From Verrucomicrobiia bacterium (GTDB lineage: Bacteria > Verrucomicrobiota > Verrucomicrobiia > Verrucomicrobiales > Akkermansiaceae), in assembly GCA_947462875.1 (NCBI GenBank), contig CANHQJ010000008.1, positions 62,001 through 126,000 on the forward strand: a DNA stretch of 64,000 nucleotides. The letters are read 5' to 3'. The translations under genes were made by a program, and so were the position numbers. Shown here piece after piece: positions 35,137 to 43,152 of this stretch. Each line of letters starts with the position of its first letter. Positions within the stretch are counted from its first letter, which is position 1. Below the pieces are notes generated by a model that was not told the origin of the DNA, searched no databases, and saw only the letters and a list, made by a program, of their open reading frames with translations.

Positions 35137-36840
35137 TCAGTCTTTTTGCGCGGCCCTGACATCGGTGATGATGACTTGTAGGGAAGTCACACCACGGAAG
35201 GTGTTGCGGTCGATGGTAAAAGCGATGTCCCAGGGTGGGTCGGGTAGATGGCGCTCGCCGCCGTTGAAAAACATCGCGGATTGTTCGTTGAGCCCGGATT
35301 GTCCCTGGCGCAGGAACAAGCGCAGGTGCTTGTTTTTCAAATGCATGGGCGGTCGGCTGAGATAGACATCGCGGGCGAAAAACACCGGTTGCGGATTGCC
35401 GCTGCCGAAAGGTTGCAGTAGCTCGTAGGATTTCAAAAATTCCAGCGAAAGCCAATCGAAGTTCAGCTCGGCATCCAGATAGATTTTCGGCAAACGCTGC
35501 TCGGGTGTGGTGTTCCGCAATACGTGTTCGGCGAATTGCCGGCGGAAGGCATCGAGGTGCTGTTCCTCGATGGAAATGCCCGCCGCCATTTCATGACCAC
35601 CACCAGCGAGCAGAAGCGGACGGCATTCATCAATCGCCGCGACCAGCGAGACGCCCTGGATCGAGCGGCCCGAGCCTTTGCCGATGCCGTTTTCATCGAT
35701 GGAGATGATGAAGGTGGGTCTGTGGTATTGCCGCATCAGGCGCGAGGCCACGATTCCTACCACGCCGGGGTGCCAGTCTCGCGAGCCTAACACAATCACC
35801 GGATCGTGCTCGTAGGCTTTCATCATCTCCAGCGCTTCACGGCGCATGCGTTCCTCCATGGTCTGGCGCTCGCGATTGAAGTCATCGAGCAGGGCGGCCA
35901 GTTCTTCCGCTTGCCCGGCTTCCTCGCACATGAGCGTGGCCAGTGCCATTTCGGGCTGATCCATGCGCCCGGCGGCATTGAGTCGCGGGCCGATGCGGAA
36001 TCCCACGTCCATGGAAGTCGCGCTGCCATTCATGCCCACGGCTTTTTGCAGAGCACGCAGGCCGAGGTTGTTGGTGGTCGGCAGGCGCTTGAGGCCATGA
36101 CGCACGATGAGCCGGTTTTCTCCGATCATCGGCACGATGTCCGCGATGGTCGCCACGCTGACCATGTCTAACAGATTTTTCAAATCGTAATCCGCAAGCG
36201 GGCGCGTTTTCAGCATGGCGTGCGCCACTTTGAAACAGACGCCCGCGGCGCAGAGGTAGGGGAAATCACTGCCGCATTTCGGATTGACCAGCGCTTCGCA
36301 ATCCGGGCGTCCACGTGGCCCGGGCTCATGGTGATCGAGCACGATGACATCCACGCCTTTGGCGGTGAGCATGGCGATTTCATCGATCGAGCTGGTGCCG
36401 CAATCCACGGCGATGAGGAGATCCGGTTTCCCGCACTCGCGTTCGAATCGTTCCAGCGCCGCCGCGCTCAGTCCGTAGCCTTCCGCGCTGCGCTGGGGCA
36501 CGAAATAGGTGGGCTCCGCCCCGTAGGCGCGCAGGATCGAGCACATCACGGAAATGGAGGTGACGCCATCCACATCGTAGTCGCCGAAGATGCCGATGCG
36601 TTGTCCCTGATCGATGGCCGCAAAAATGCGTTCGGTGGCGATCGCCATATCCGGCAGCAGGAAAGGATCGGCGAGGTCCTTGAGTTTCGGTTCGAGAAAA
36701 CGGTCCAGTGCCCCTTGTTCCGCGATGTTTCTCTGGCGGATCAGGTGGGCGAGAATCGCGGGAAAATCATCATGCGCGTCATTTTCCTCCATCTGGAATG
36801 ACTCGCCTCGTATGATCCACTCAGTGTTTGTTTCCCGCAT
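35137..36840 (-). CDS. recJ: Single-stranded-DNA-specific exonuclease RecJ
   Basis: 567 residues. 5'-3' ssDNA exonuclease acting in RecF-pathway recombination and mismatch repair. DHH-family motifs: GIFGDYDVDGVTS (residues ~84-95), AVDCGTSS, VLDHHEPGP (~166), IADIVPM, and GFRIGPRLNAAGRM. The DHHA1 part has VVGIVASRLM, GKGSGRSIQGV and GGGHEMAAG. The C-terminal OB-type region (LELLQPFGSGNPQPVF-like YELLQPFGSGNPQPVF, then HLRLFLRQGQ) is complete. Length matches the family. Followed by a bidirectional terminator. Confidence 0.96.
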   Translation of the reverse strand: MRETNTEWIIRGESFQMEENDAHDDFPAILAHLIRQRNIAEQGALDRFLEPKLKDLADPFLLPDMAIATERIFAAIDQGQRIGIFGDYDVDGVTSISVMCSILRAYGAEPTYFVPQRSAEGYGLSAAALERFERECGKPDLLIAVDCGTSSIDEIAMLTAKGVDVIVLDHHEPGPRGRPDCEALVNPKCGSDFPYLCAAGVCFKVAHAMLKTRPLADYDLKNLLDMVSVATIADIVPMIGENRLIVRHGLKRLPTTNNLGLRALQKAVGMNGSATSMDVGFRIGPRLNAAGRMDQPEMALATLMCEEAGQAEELAALLDDFNRERQTMEERMRREALEMMKAYEHDPVIVLGSRDWHPGVVGIVASRLMRQYHRPTFIISIDENGIGKGSGRSIQGVSLVAAIDECRPLLLAGGGHEMAAGISIEEQHLDAFRRQFAEHVLRNTTPEQRLPKIYLDAELNFDWLSLEFLKSYELLQPFGSGNPQPVFFARDVYLSRPPMHLKNKHLRLFLRQGQSGLNEQSAMFFNGGERHLPDPPWDIAFTIDRNTFRGVTSLQVIITDVRAAQKD

Positions 36841-36926
36841 GTGCTACGCTCTAGTATGGCGAGTTTGCGCAGGCTGACAAGTGCGGATGATTTTCTTTTT
36901 TTGCGCGCGCAAGTGTGAGAGACGCA

Positions 36927-37349
36927 TCACAAGCGATGCAGCCACCATTCCAGCGAGAGAATCATCTGCTGGGTCAAGCGGTCGGCGAGCCAAGGAGAGC
37001 ACTGGCAGTTCCGCATTTGCGGGGCCTGTGTGAGCACACTGGTGAGCATGAGCGCAGCCATGGGCAGGGCGATGGCGACATGCCATGCGGCGGCGGAAAA
37101 ATGGCCTGCGTGCCAGCGGTTCCACAGGCTGTGGGCGATCCACGCCCACCATGCGATTTCCGCCACAAAAAACAGCAGCAAAAAGGGCATCACCTGCTGG
37201 CAGCGATAGGTCACAAACAGTCCGCACATGGTCAGCGCCAGCGCACAGGATGCCATCAGACACGCAACCACCGCATCCGCCCGATGTCCCCATTGTTCCG
37301 GAACGTCCATTGACAGGGGAAACGGATCTATGGGATTTTTCTTAGGCAA
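36927..37349 (-). CDS. Small integral membrane protein of unknown function
   Basis: 140 residues, with an alternative ATG at 37310. Four hydrophobic segments are visible (VVACLMASCALALTMCGLFVTY; VMPFLLLFFVAEIAWWAWIAH; AAWHVAIALPMAALMLTSVL; and a weaker C-terminal MILSLEWWL). There is no catalytic motif. It lies 86 nt upstream of recJ on the same strand, and the REP-like doublet begins 13 nt beyond its start. I do not recognise a family. Confidence 0.7.
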   Translation of the reverse strand: MPKKNPIDPFPLSMDVPEQWGHRADAVVACLMASCALALTMCGLFVTYRCQQVMPFLLLFFVAEIAWWAWIAHSLWNRWHAGHFSAAAWHVAIALPMAALMLTSVLTQAPQMRNCQCSPWLADRLTQQMILSLEWWLHRL

Positions 37350-37362
37350 TTATTTTTGATCC

Positions 37363-37395
37363 AGGCAGGGACCGCCTCTCCGAGCGGTCCGGCGG
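37363..37395 (-). repeat. REP-like repeat core, copy 2 (inverted)
   Basis: Exact reverse complement of the 33-nt core at 6010-6042, with the same GGACCGC/GCGGTCC stem. With copy 3 at 37502-37534 it forms an inverted pair about 107 nt apart, the arrangement of REP doublets or BIMEs. It lacks the 50-nt flank seen in copies 1 and 3. Confidence 0.85.
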
Positions 37396-37445
37396 GGAGA
37401 ACGACGTTATTTCCCTAACGCAACCTACCTTCACCCCATACGCTG

Positions 37446-37534
37446 TTCGCGAAGAGCGGGGAATGGTTTGGATGGCTGTCGGTGAGTGAACCATGCACAC
37501 CCCACCGGACCGCTCGGAGAGGCGGTCCCTGCCT
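37446..37534 (+). repeat. REP-like repeat, copy 3 with flank
   Basis: The core at 37502-37534 matches copy 1 with one substitution (A for G at 37504). The left flank from about 37446 (TTCGCGAAGAG through CCATGCACACCCC) is recognisably related to the flank of copy 1. The element ends just beside the pheA stop codon at 37539. Confidence 0.8.
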
Positions 37535-37538
37535 GTTA

Positions 37539-38648
37539 TTATTCCCCCGCGTCCGGATAGGAACCTAACAGTTTCACGAAAGAGCAATGCTTCCGCAGTT
37601 CGTCGAGCGCGTTGGCCACCTTCGGTTCTTCGCAATGCCCGCCGAGATCGACGTAGAAGATATACTCCCAGTCCTTCTGCTTCGAGGGGCGAGATTCGAT
37701 TTTCGACATGTTGATTTCGAATTGATCGAAGGACTGTAAGGCGCTGACGAGGGCTCCCGGCTTGTCCTGGATGGAAAACAGAATCGAAGTGCGGTCATTG
37801 CCGGTGGGCGGGCAGGTTTTTTCGCCGATGACAAGGAAGCGAGTGGTGTTCGTGGCGCGATCCTGGATGGAGTGGTCGAGGATGGTGAGTCCGTGCAGTT
37901 CCGCCGCCAACGCGCCGCCCAGTGCGGCTGCGCCGTGATCGGCGTATTCCTGTGCGAGTTTGGCGGCCTTGGTGGTGGAGGAAACTTCGACCATGTCGGC
38001 CTCAGGGAAATGTTTCAGGATCCAGTTCCGGCACTGCCCGAACACCTGCGGATGCGAGTAGAGTGTTTTGATTTTCTCGCGCGGAATCGCGGCCATCAGG
38101 TTGTTTTCGATGCGCAGCAAAATCTGCGCGCAGATGTGCAGTGGCGAATCGACAAACAAATCCAGCGTGTGGGAAACAGCGCCCTCGGTCGAGTTCTCGA
38201 TCGGCACCACTCCGTAGTCGGCACGGCGGCGCGCCACCTGGTCAAACACATCGGAGAAGTTCGGTTGGGAGGCGTACTGCACCGAGTGGCCGAATTTTTT
38301 GATCGCCGCCTGATGGGTCCAGGTGCCTTCGGGACCGAGGTAGGCGATTTTGAGATCGTCCTCCAGCGCGAGCGCCGCCGACATGATTTCCCGATAGATC
38401 GCGCGGATGGATTTTTCCGGCAACCGTCCGTGGTTTTTTTCGAGCAATTTTTTCAGCAGGGCATCTTCGCGCTCGGGGGCATAGATTTGCAGGCCCTCTT
38501 GTTTTTTGATGACGCCCACCTGATGGACGAGGTCGGCGCGTTCTGACAGGAGATTCATCAGGCGTGAATCCACTTCATCGATTTGTTTTCTGATATCTTC
38601 TAAACTCACGGGGTTGCGGGGCTGGTTATTCTTCTTCGTGGCTCTCAT
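37539..38648 (-). CDS. pheA: Bifunctional chorismate mutase / prephenate dehydratase (P-protein)
   Basis: 369 residues. Converts chorismate to prephenate and then phenylpyruvate for phenylalanine synthesis. The AroQ chorismate mutase domain spans about 15-95 (IRKQIDEVDSRLMNLLSERADL, APEREDALLKKL). The dehydratase domain is about 100-280, with IAYLGPEGTWTHQAA, YGVVPIENSTEGAV and the catalytic ATNTTRFLVIG. The ACT domain is about 290-360 (TSILFSIQDKPGALVSAL and ISKIESRPSK-like MSKIESRPSK), which normally binds phenylalanine for feedback inhibition. ATG at 38648 overlaps scpB by 23 nt; GTG at 38609 is an alternative start outside the overlap. Confidence 0.95.
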   Translation of the reverse strand: MRATKKNNQPRNPVSLEDIRKQIDEVDSRLMNLLSERADLVHQVGVIKKQEGLQIYAPEREDALLKKLLEKNHGRLPEKSIRAIYREIMSAALALEDDLKIAYLGPEGTWTHQAAIKKFGHSVQYASQPNFSDVFDQVARRRADYGVVPIENSTEGAVSHTLDLFVDSPLHICAQILLRIENNLMAAIPREKIKTLYSHPQVFGQCRNWILKHFPEADMVEVSSTTKAAKLAQEYADHGAAALGGALAAELHGLTILDHSIQDRATNTTRFLVIGEKTCPPTGNDRTSILFSIQDKPGALVSALQSFDQFEINMSKIESRPSKQKDWEYIFYVDLGGHCEEPKVANALDELRKHCSFVKLLGSYPDAGE

Positions 38649-39342
38649 CCTCCTCGCTGGGAGCGGGGGTGCTCACGCTGGCGAGCGGAAGCTGCTCGCT
38701 GACGGGGGCGCTTTCGCTGGCGGGCTCGGGGAGTTTGACTTTGCGAAGCTCCGCCGCATTGGGCAGGTCATCGATGCTGCGGATGCCGAAGTGCTCGTAA
38801 AACAGTTCGGTGGTTTCATAGAGAAGCGGACGTCCCGGCAGATCGGCCCGCCCGCCGATGCGCACCAGATCGCGGTCGAGCAGTTTCTGCAGCATGCCAT
38901 CGCAGGAAACGCCGCGCACGGCCTCGATCGCGGCTTTGGTGATGGGTTGGCGGTAGGCGACGATGGCGAGTGTTTCCATCGCCGGGCCGCTGAGCCGCTC
39001 GGGCTTGCGACCGGGGAAAAGTTGGCGCACAAAATCGCCATACTGCGCCGCCGTGTAGAATTTCCACCCCTTCGCCCGCTCCAGCAAGGCGAACGAGCGA
39101 CCGCTCTGGCCGTAGCTTTCATTGAGCTGCTGGATCGCGGCGAGCACTTCCGCGCTGTCCACGGCCGACAGTGGGGCCATCCATTCGGGCAGGGGAGCGG
39201 GCTCATCGCCATCCTCGCTCTCACGCTGGTGCACATCCTCCGCCTCCGCCACACGGGCACGCACCAACCGGGCCAACTCATCGGCGGAAAGAGGCTCGCT
39301 CGAGGCGATCAACAAGGCTTCTACAATCAACGATAGCTCCAT
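38626..39342 (-). CDS. scpB: Segregation and condensation protein B
   Basis: 238 residues from ATG 39342 (MELSLIVEALLIASSEPL); the longer frame would begin in the divergent intergenic region. ScpB binds ScpA and Smc to form the bacterial condensin. Two winged-helix domains are visible: LSLIVEALLIASSEPLSADEL, then LSGPAMETLAIVAYRQPITKAAIEAVRG and VRIGGRADLPGRPLLYETTELFYEHFGI. The C-terminal Ser/Pro/Glu tail is low complexity. No scpA is adjacent. It overlaps the pheA start by 23 nt. Confidence 0.95.
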   Translation of the reverse strand: MELSLIVEALLIASSEPLSADELARLVRARVAEAEDVHQRESEDGDEPAPLPEWMAPLSAVDSAEVLAAIQQLNESYGQSGRSFALLERAKGWKFYTAAQYGDFVRQLFPGRKPERLSGPAMETLAIVAYRQPITKAAIEAVRGVSCDGMLQKLLDRDLVRIGGRADLPGRPLLYETTELFYEHFGIRSIDDLPNAAELRKVKLPEPASESAPVSEQLPLASVSTPAPSEEDESHEEE

Positions 39343-39446
39343 AGTCCGCCGCGAGACTAGGAAGCTTCTCGCCGCGGTGCAAGCCTGCAAAAAAATTCCT
39401 GCGTCCTGCGCGCGCAAACTATTTTGCCAAAATCCCATTTTTTCCC

Positions 39447-39475
39447 TTGCAGGTTGACAGTTTGACCGCTAATGA
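39447..39475 (+). promoter_or_regulatory. Putative promoter of the H1-tail/DksA-like gene
   Basis: TTGCAG (39447-39452), 17 nt, TAATGA (39470-39475), 65 nt ahead of the ATG at 39540, in the divergent gap with scpB. The -10 match is imperfect. Confidence 0.3.
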
Positions 39476-39539
39476 ACGACGCCCACTCGCATGGCTGCGA
39501 TGGCGTTCCCCTCTATTTCCCATTCCTACCTCTACTATC

Positions 39540-40649
39540 ATGGCTGCGAAAAAAGCTGCAAAGAAACCATCTGCGAAGGTGGCAAACAAACCGGTCGCGA
39601 AAAAAGCCCCGGCCAAACCCGTGAAAAAAGCTCCGGTTAAACCAGTTGCCAAACCCGCTGCGAAGCCGGTGGCGAAAAAGGTGGCTGCCAAGGCACCCGC
39701 GAAACCGGTGAAAAAAGCACCCGCCAAGCCGGTGGCGAAAAAGCCCGTGGCCAAGGCACCTGCCAAGCCCGTGGCGAAAAAGCCTTCGGTCAAAAAGCCC
39801 GTAGCCAAGGCACCTGCCAAGCCGGTGAAAAAAGCACCCGCGAAGCCTGTGGCGAAAAAACCGGTAGCGAAGGCTCCTGCGAAAAAACCGGTAGCGAAGG
39901 CTCCTGCGAAAAAACCGGCTCCGGCGAAACCCGCTGCCTCCAAAGCTCCGGTGAAAGCATCTGCCAAACCCGCTGCTAAGCCCGTTGCCGTCAAACCTGC
40001 CGCACCGGCGAAACCTGTCAAAGTGGAAGTGAAAAAAGCGGTAGAGGCACCCGTGAAGGCGGCGGCTCCCGCTCCTGCCAAAAAAATCGTCGCCAAAACG
40101 CCGGCCAAAAAGACTCCGTTTGTTCCCAAGCCAGCCGCCGAGCCTACCATCATCGTGGAACCGATCACCGATCCGAAGTTCCTCGCCTTCGCCCAAAAGC
40201 AGAAACAGCGTCTGCTGGACCTGCGCGATGGCATCGTCGATGCCATGACCGGCTCGGCCCGCGAAGCCATCCGCAGTTCTCCCGAGGGCAGCGAAGCCTC
40301 CGGCAGCGGCATGCACCAGGGCGATGCCGGCAGCGATGCTTACGACCGCGACTTCGCTCTCAGCGTGCTCGCGAAAGACCAGGATGCTCTCTATGAAATC
40401 GAGGAAGCCCTGCTCCGCATCAAAAAAGGCACCTACGGTCTTTGCGAAATGTCGGGCAAGCGCATCCCCATTCCGCGCCTCGAAGCCATCCCCTTCGCGC
40501 GCCTCACCGTCGAGTGCCAGGCCCAGTGGGAAAAGGAATTCGGCACGAAAAAATTCCGTCCAAGTGGCAGCGTCGGATTCAGCGGTGGAGGAATTTTTGA
40601 CGAAGATGAAGATTCTGACACGATTTCGCTTGACGAAGACGAAGATTAA
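39540..40649 (+). CDS. Histone-H1-like Lys/Ala/Pro-rich protein with C-terminal DksA/TraR-like domain
   Basis: 369 residues from ATG 39540 (MAAKKAAKKPSAKV). Residues about 2-200 are an almost pure Lys/Ala/Pro/Val low-complexity tail made of AKAPAKPVKK- and AKKPVAKAP-type units, as in eukaryotic H1 tails and bacterial Hc1/AlgP-type proteins. Residues about 215-350 are DksA/TraR-like: a helical hairpin (FLAFAQKQKQRLLDLRDGIVDAM, DRDFALSVLAKDQDALYEIEEALLRIKKGTYGLCE), then IPIPRLEAIPFARLTVECQAQWE. Two of the four zinc-finger Cys are kept (CEMS and ECQA), so zinc binding is probably lost. It may bind DNA and/or RNA polymerase; this is inference. rpmG follows 30 nt downstream. Confidence 0.92.
   Translation: MAAKKAAKKPSAKVANKPVAKKAPAKPVKKAPVKPVAKPAAKPVAKKVAAKAPAKPVKKAPAKPVAKKPVAKAPAKPVAKKPSVKKPVAKAPAKPVKKAPAKPVAKKPVAKAPAKKPVAKAPAKKPAPAKPAASKAPVKASAKPAAKPVAVKPAAPAKPVKVEVKKAVEAPVKAAAPAPAKKIVAKTPAKKTPFVPKPAAEPTIIVEPITDPKFLAFAQKQKQRLLDLRDGIVDAMTGSAREAIRSSPEGSEASGSGMHQGDAGSDAYDRDFALSVLAKDQDALYEIEEALLRIKKGTYGLCEMSGKRIPIPRLEAIPFARLTVECQAQWEKEFGTKKFRPSGSVGFSGGGIFDEDEDSDTISLDEDED
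39852..39918 (+). repeat. 27-bp tandem duplication within the H1-like tail
   Basis: Two exact adjacent copies of a 27-bp unit encoding AKKPVAKAP (39852-39878 and 39879-39905), with a partial third copy to about 39918. The whole segment from about 39600 to 40130 is built from degenerate relatives of this unit. It suggests recent repeat-length change. Confidence 0.85.
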
Positions 40650-40679
40650 TGTAGTTTCGCCCTCCCATCACTCCAAGCC

Positions 40680-40853
40680 ATGCCACGCGACATTATCATC
40701 CTCGAATGCACCGAAGCCAAAGCGGAAGGGAAACCGACCTCCCGCTACGTGACCACCCGCAACAAAAAGAGTCTCCGCACTCCGGGTCGTCTCGAAAAGG
40801 TGAAATTCAACCCTTTCCTTAAGCGCAGAACTCTTCACCGCGAACTCCGCTAA
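40680..40853 (+). CDS. rpmG: 50S ribosomal protein L33 (bL33)
   Basis: 57 residues, below the usual ORF length cut-off. Starts [18 protein letters not shown] and contains the L33 hallmark [36 protein letters not shown] (compare YTTTKNKRxxPxRLExKKYxP). Only one Cys is kept, so this is the zinc-free (C-minus) form. It lies 11 nt upstream of rpsR and 30 nt downstream of the H1-tail gene, forming a ribosomal-protein pair with S18. Confidence 0.92.
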   Translation: MPRDIIILECTEAKAEGKPTSRYVTTRNKKSLRTPGRLEKVKFNPFLKRRTLHRELR

Positions 40854-40864
40854 CATCAACGTAT

Positions 40865-41113
40865 ATGCAAGAAACCGAACCAAAAACAGTCGAGCGTCGC
40901 ATTGCTTTCCGTAAGGCGAACCGTCGCATGACCCGCCGTCGCCAGGACATTCCTGTTGACAAGATTGATCACACCAATCCCGATCTTTTGTCGAAATTCA
41001 CCTCGACCACTGGCAAAATCCTTCCTCGTCGCGTGACTGGAGTGCCGGCCAAGGTGCATCGCAAGATCACCCGTGAGATCAAGCGCGCCCGCGCCTTGAA
41101 CCTCGTGCCATAA
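40865..41113 (+). CDS. rpsR: 30S ribosomal protein S18 (bS18)
   Basis: 82 residues. The small-subunit protein that pairs with S6 on the platform. Signature segments: IDHTNPDLLSKFTSTTGKILPRRVTGVPAKVHRKITREIKRARALNLVP, which match S18 (YKDVxxLxxFISExGKIxPRRxTGxxAKxQRxLxxAIKRARxxALLP). The usual neighbours rpsF, ssb and rplI are absent here; L33 precedes it instead. A terminator hairpin follows. Confidence 0.96.
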   Translation: MQETEPKTVERRIAFRKANRRMTRRRQDIPVDKIDHTNPDLLSKFTSTTGKILPRRVTGVPAKVHRKITREIKRARALNLVP

Positions 41114-41136
41114 GCTCGTGGCTTTCTGAATTTTCA

Positions 41137-41170
41137 GGGCTTGTCCGTCATCGACCGGGCAAGCCCTTTT
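41137..41170 (+). terminator. Rho-independent terminator after rpsR
   Basis: Stem GGGCTTG (41137-41143) with CAAGCCC (41160-41166), a 16-nt loop and four T followed by CCTTT. It lies 23 nt after the rpsR stop and 45 nt before folE2. Confidence 0.7.
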
Positions 41171-41215
41171 CCTTTCCCGCTCACCTTTGCCGATTTTTTT
41201 TCTCCGCCTTCTTCC

Positions 41216-41995
41216 ATGCAAGAACTCACTGATACCCAGAACGAAAAGGACGACCGCAATTTGCCCATCGATCGCGTCGGCGTGAAAAGCCTGCGTTTCC
41301 CCGTGGAGGTCCGGGAAAAAAACGGCGGCACCCAGAAAACGGTCGCCACCGTTTCCCTGGCAGTGGACTTGCCGCAGCACTACAAGGGCACGCACATGAG
41401 CCGCTTCGTGGAAGTGCTGAATTCGCACGGCAATTGTCTCGATGTCCACACCATCAATGCCATTCCCAAGGAACTGCTCAACCGTCTCGATGCCCAACGC
41501 GCGCACGTGACCTTCCAGTTTCCCTTCTTCCTCAAAAAAGCCGCTCCCATCAGCGGCGGCGAGGGACTGGTCGATTACGAAGTGCGTTTCGAGATCGACT
41601 ATGAACGCGATGGCGCCACCGATTTCATTCTAACGACTTTTGTTCCCGTCGCCACCCTCTGCCCCTGTTCGAAGGCGATCAGCGAACGCGGCGCGCACAA
41701 TCAGCGCGGTCTGGTGACCTATTCGATCCGTTCGAAAAAACCGATCTGGATCGAGGACCTCATCGCCCTTGTCGAGCGCTCCGCCAGTTGCGAGCTCTAC
41801 AGCCTGCTCAAGCGCCCCGATGAAAAATACGTTACCGAAAAAGCCTACGACAATCCGGTATTCGTGGAGGACCTCGTGCGCAACATCGCCTCGCGCAGCA
41901 ATGCCCACGAGCAAATCACCTGGTACCGCGTCGAAGCGGAAAACTACGAGTCCATCCACAATCACAACGCCTACGCGGTGATCGAGGCGAAGTAG
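41216..41995 (+). CDS. folE2: GTP cyclohydrolase FolE2 (type IB)
   Basis: 259 residues from ATG 41216 (MQELTDTQNEKDDRNLPIDRVGVKSLRFPV). Converts GTP to 7,8-dihydroneopterin triphosphate for folate and queuosine synthesis. COG1469 signatures: DRVGVKSLRFPV, KGTHMSRFVEVL, and the catalytic Cys region FVPVATLCPCSKAISERGAHNQRG. The end has the AHEQITWYRVEAENYESIHNHNAYA segment. FolE2 enzymes can use metals other than zinc and often serve under zinc limitation; no Zur-type operator was recognised. Confidence 0.95.
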   Translation: MQELTDTQNEKDDRNLPIDRVGVKSLRFPVEVREKNGGTQKTVATVSLAVDLPQHYKGTHMSRFVEVLNSHGNCLDVHTINAIPKELLNRLDAQRAHVTFQFPFFLKKAAPISGGEGLVDYEVRFEIDYERDGATDFILTTFVPVATLCPCSKAISERGAHNQRGLVTYSIRSKKPIWIEDLIALVERSASCELYSLLKRPDEKYVTEKAYDNPVFVEDLVRNIASRSNAHEQITWYRVEAENYESIHNHNAYAVIEAK

Positions 41996-42091
41996 GGCGG
42001 GTGACTCATGCGGAATGGATTCCGCGCTCCAATTTCCCTGCGTGTTTTCTTGCCAATCGGGGGTTTCTGTAGAGGATTAGTTTCGTTGTCC

Positions 42092-43144
42092 ATGGAATCG
42101 ATACGTGCGGAAAAGGTGGTGAAGGCTTTCGGGGAGACGCGTGCGCTGAATGGCGTGACGTTGGAGATCCGGCCCGGTGAGTTGTTCTTTCTGTTAGGGG
42201 CCTCGGGTTGCGGGAAATCAACCTTGCTGCGCTGCATCGCGGGACTGGAATCGCCCACCAGCGGCGCTATCTATTTCGGTGATCGCGATGTCACCGCCAT
42301 GGCTCCGCACAAGCGCGAGGCGGCGATGGTGTTCCAAAGCTACGCGCTGTGGCCCCACCTCACCGTGGCGAAAAACATTTCCTTCGGCCTGGAGGAACGC
42401 AAGGTGCCGAAGGACGAGACCAAACGCCGTGTCGAGGAAGCCCTGGCGATGGTGAAACTGGAAGGCTTTGGCGAGCGCTCGATCGATGCGATGTCCGGCG
42501 GGCAGCAGCAGCGCGTGGCTCTGGCGCGCGCGCTGGTGGTGCGGCCGAAGTGTTTGCTCCTCGATGAACCGCTTTCCAATCTCGATGCCCAACTCCGCAT
42601 TGAGATGCGTCGTGAAATTCGACGCATCGTGAAAGAATTCGGACTAACCGCGATCTATGTCACGCACGATCAGGAAGAGGCGCTGGCGATGGCAGACCGC
42701 ATGGCGATTCTCTCGCGCGGGGTGATCGAGCAACTCGGCACGCCCGAGGAGGTCTATCGCGATCCGCGCACCAGTTATGTCGCTGGTTTCATCGGCGAGA
42801 CAAATCTTTGCGATGGCGTCATCGAGAAGGACGCGAACGGTTACGCGGTGCGCTTCGGCCAGGTGCGGCTGGCGGCACGCATCACGAATCCCGATTGGCA
42901 GCCCGGCGACGGCCAAAACGGCAAGGTTTCGATGCGTCCGGAGGCGCTGCGCATCGATCCCGCAGGGCAGATCGCCGCGAAGGTGGTGGAAAAGGTGTAT
43001 CTCGGGCAGAGCATCCAGTACTGGGTGGAGACCGCGTTCGGGCGCTTGCAGGTGGTGGAGCAGAACCCGCATCGCATTTACGGTCCGGGAGACGCGCTGA
43101 TGCTGGCGATTGATGTGGCGGATGTCGTTTTGTTGGAAAAATAG
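42092..43144 (+). CDS. ABC transporter ATP-binding protein, Fe(III)/spermidine type (FbpC/PotA-like)
   Basis: 350 residues from ATG 42092. Walker A LLGASGCGKSTLLRCIAGLE (~36), Q-loop MVFQSYALWPHLTV, signature MSGGQQQRVALARAL (~135), Walker B CLLLDEPLSNLDAQLR (~157) and H-loop IYVTHDQEEALAMADR. A C-terminal TOBE domain (about 280-350) is typical of the CUT1/POPT/FeT importers. It is the first gene of a three-gene operon; the binding-protein gene starts 8 nt later. The substrate is best guessed as ferric iron or a related anion complex from the partner proteins. Confidence 0.93.
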   Translation: MESIRAEKVVKAFGETRALNGVTLEIRPGELFFLLGASGCGKSTLLRCIAGLESPTSGAIYFGDRDVTAMAPHKREAAMVFQSYALWPHLTVAKNISFGLEERKVPKDETKRRVEEALAMVKLEGFGERSIDAMSGGQQQRVALARALVVRPKCLLLDEPLSNLDAQLRIEMRREIRRIVKEFGLTAIYVTHDQEEALAMADRMAILSRGVIEQLGTPEEVYRDPRTSYVAGFIGETNLCDGVIEKDANGYAVRFGQVRLAARITNPDWQPGDGQNGKVSMRPEALRIDPAGQIAAKVVEKVYLGQSIQYWVETAFGRLQVVEQNPHRIYGPGDALMLAIDVADVVLLEK

Positions 43145-43152
43145 GAACTATC

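Noticed and set aside
39419-40312. Gly/Ala/Phe-rich repeated frame (AGFFATGLAGA-like), resembling a repetitive membrane or silk-like protein
   Set aside because: It is the reverse complement of the Lys/Ala/Pro repeat codons of the H1-like tail, so its repeats are a mirror artefact.
40680-41113. rpmG-rpsR as part of an S6-SSB-S18-L9 operon
   Set aside because: No rpsF, ssb or rplI is found on either side; the neighbours are the H1-tail gene and folE2.
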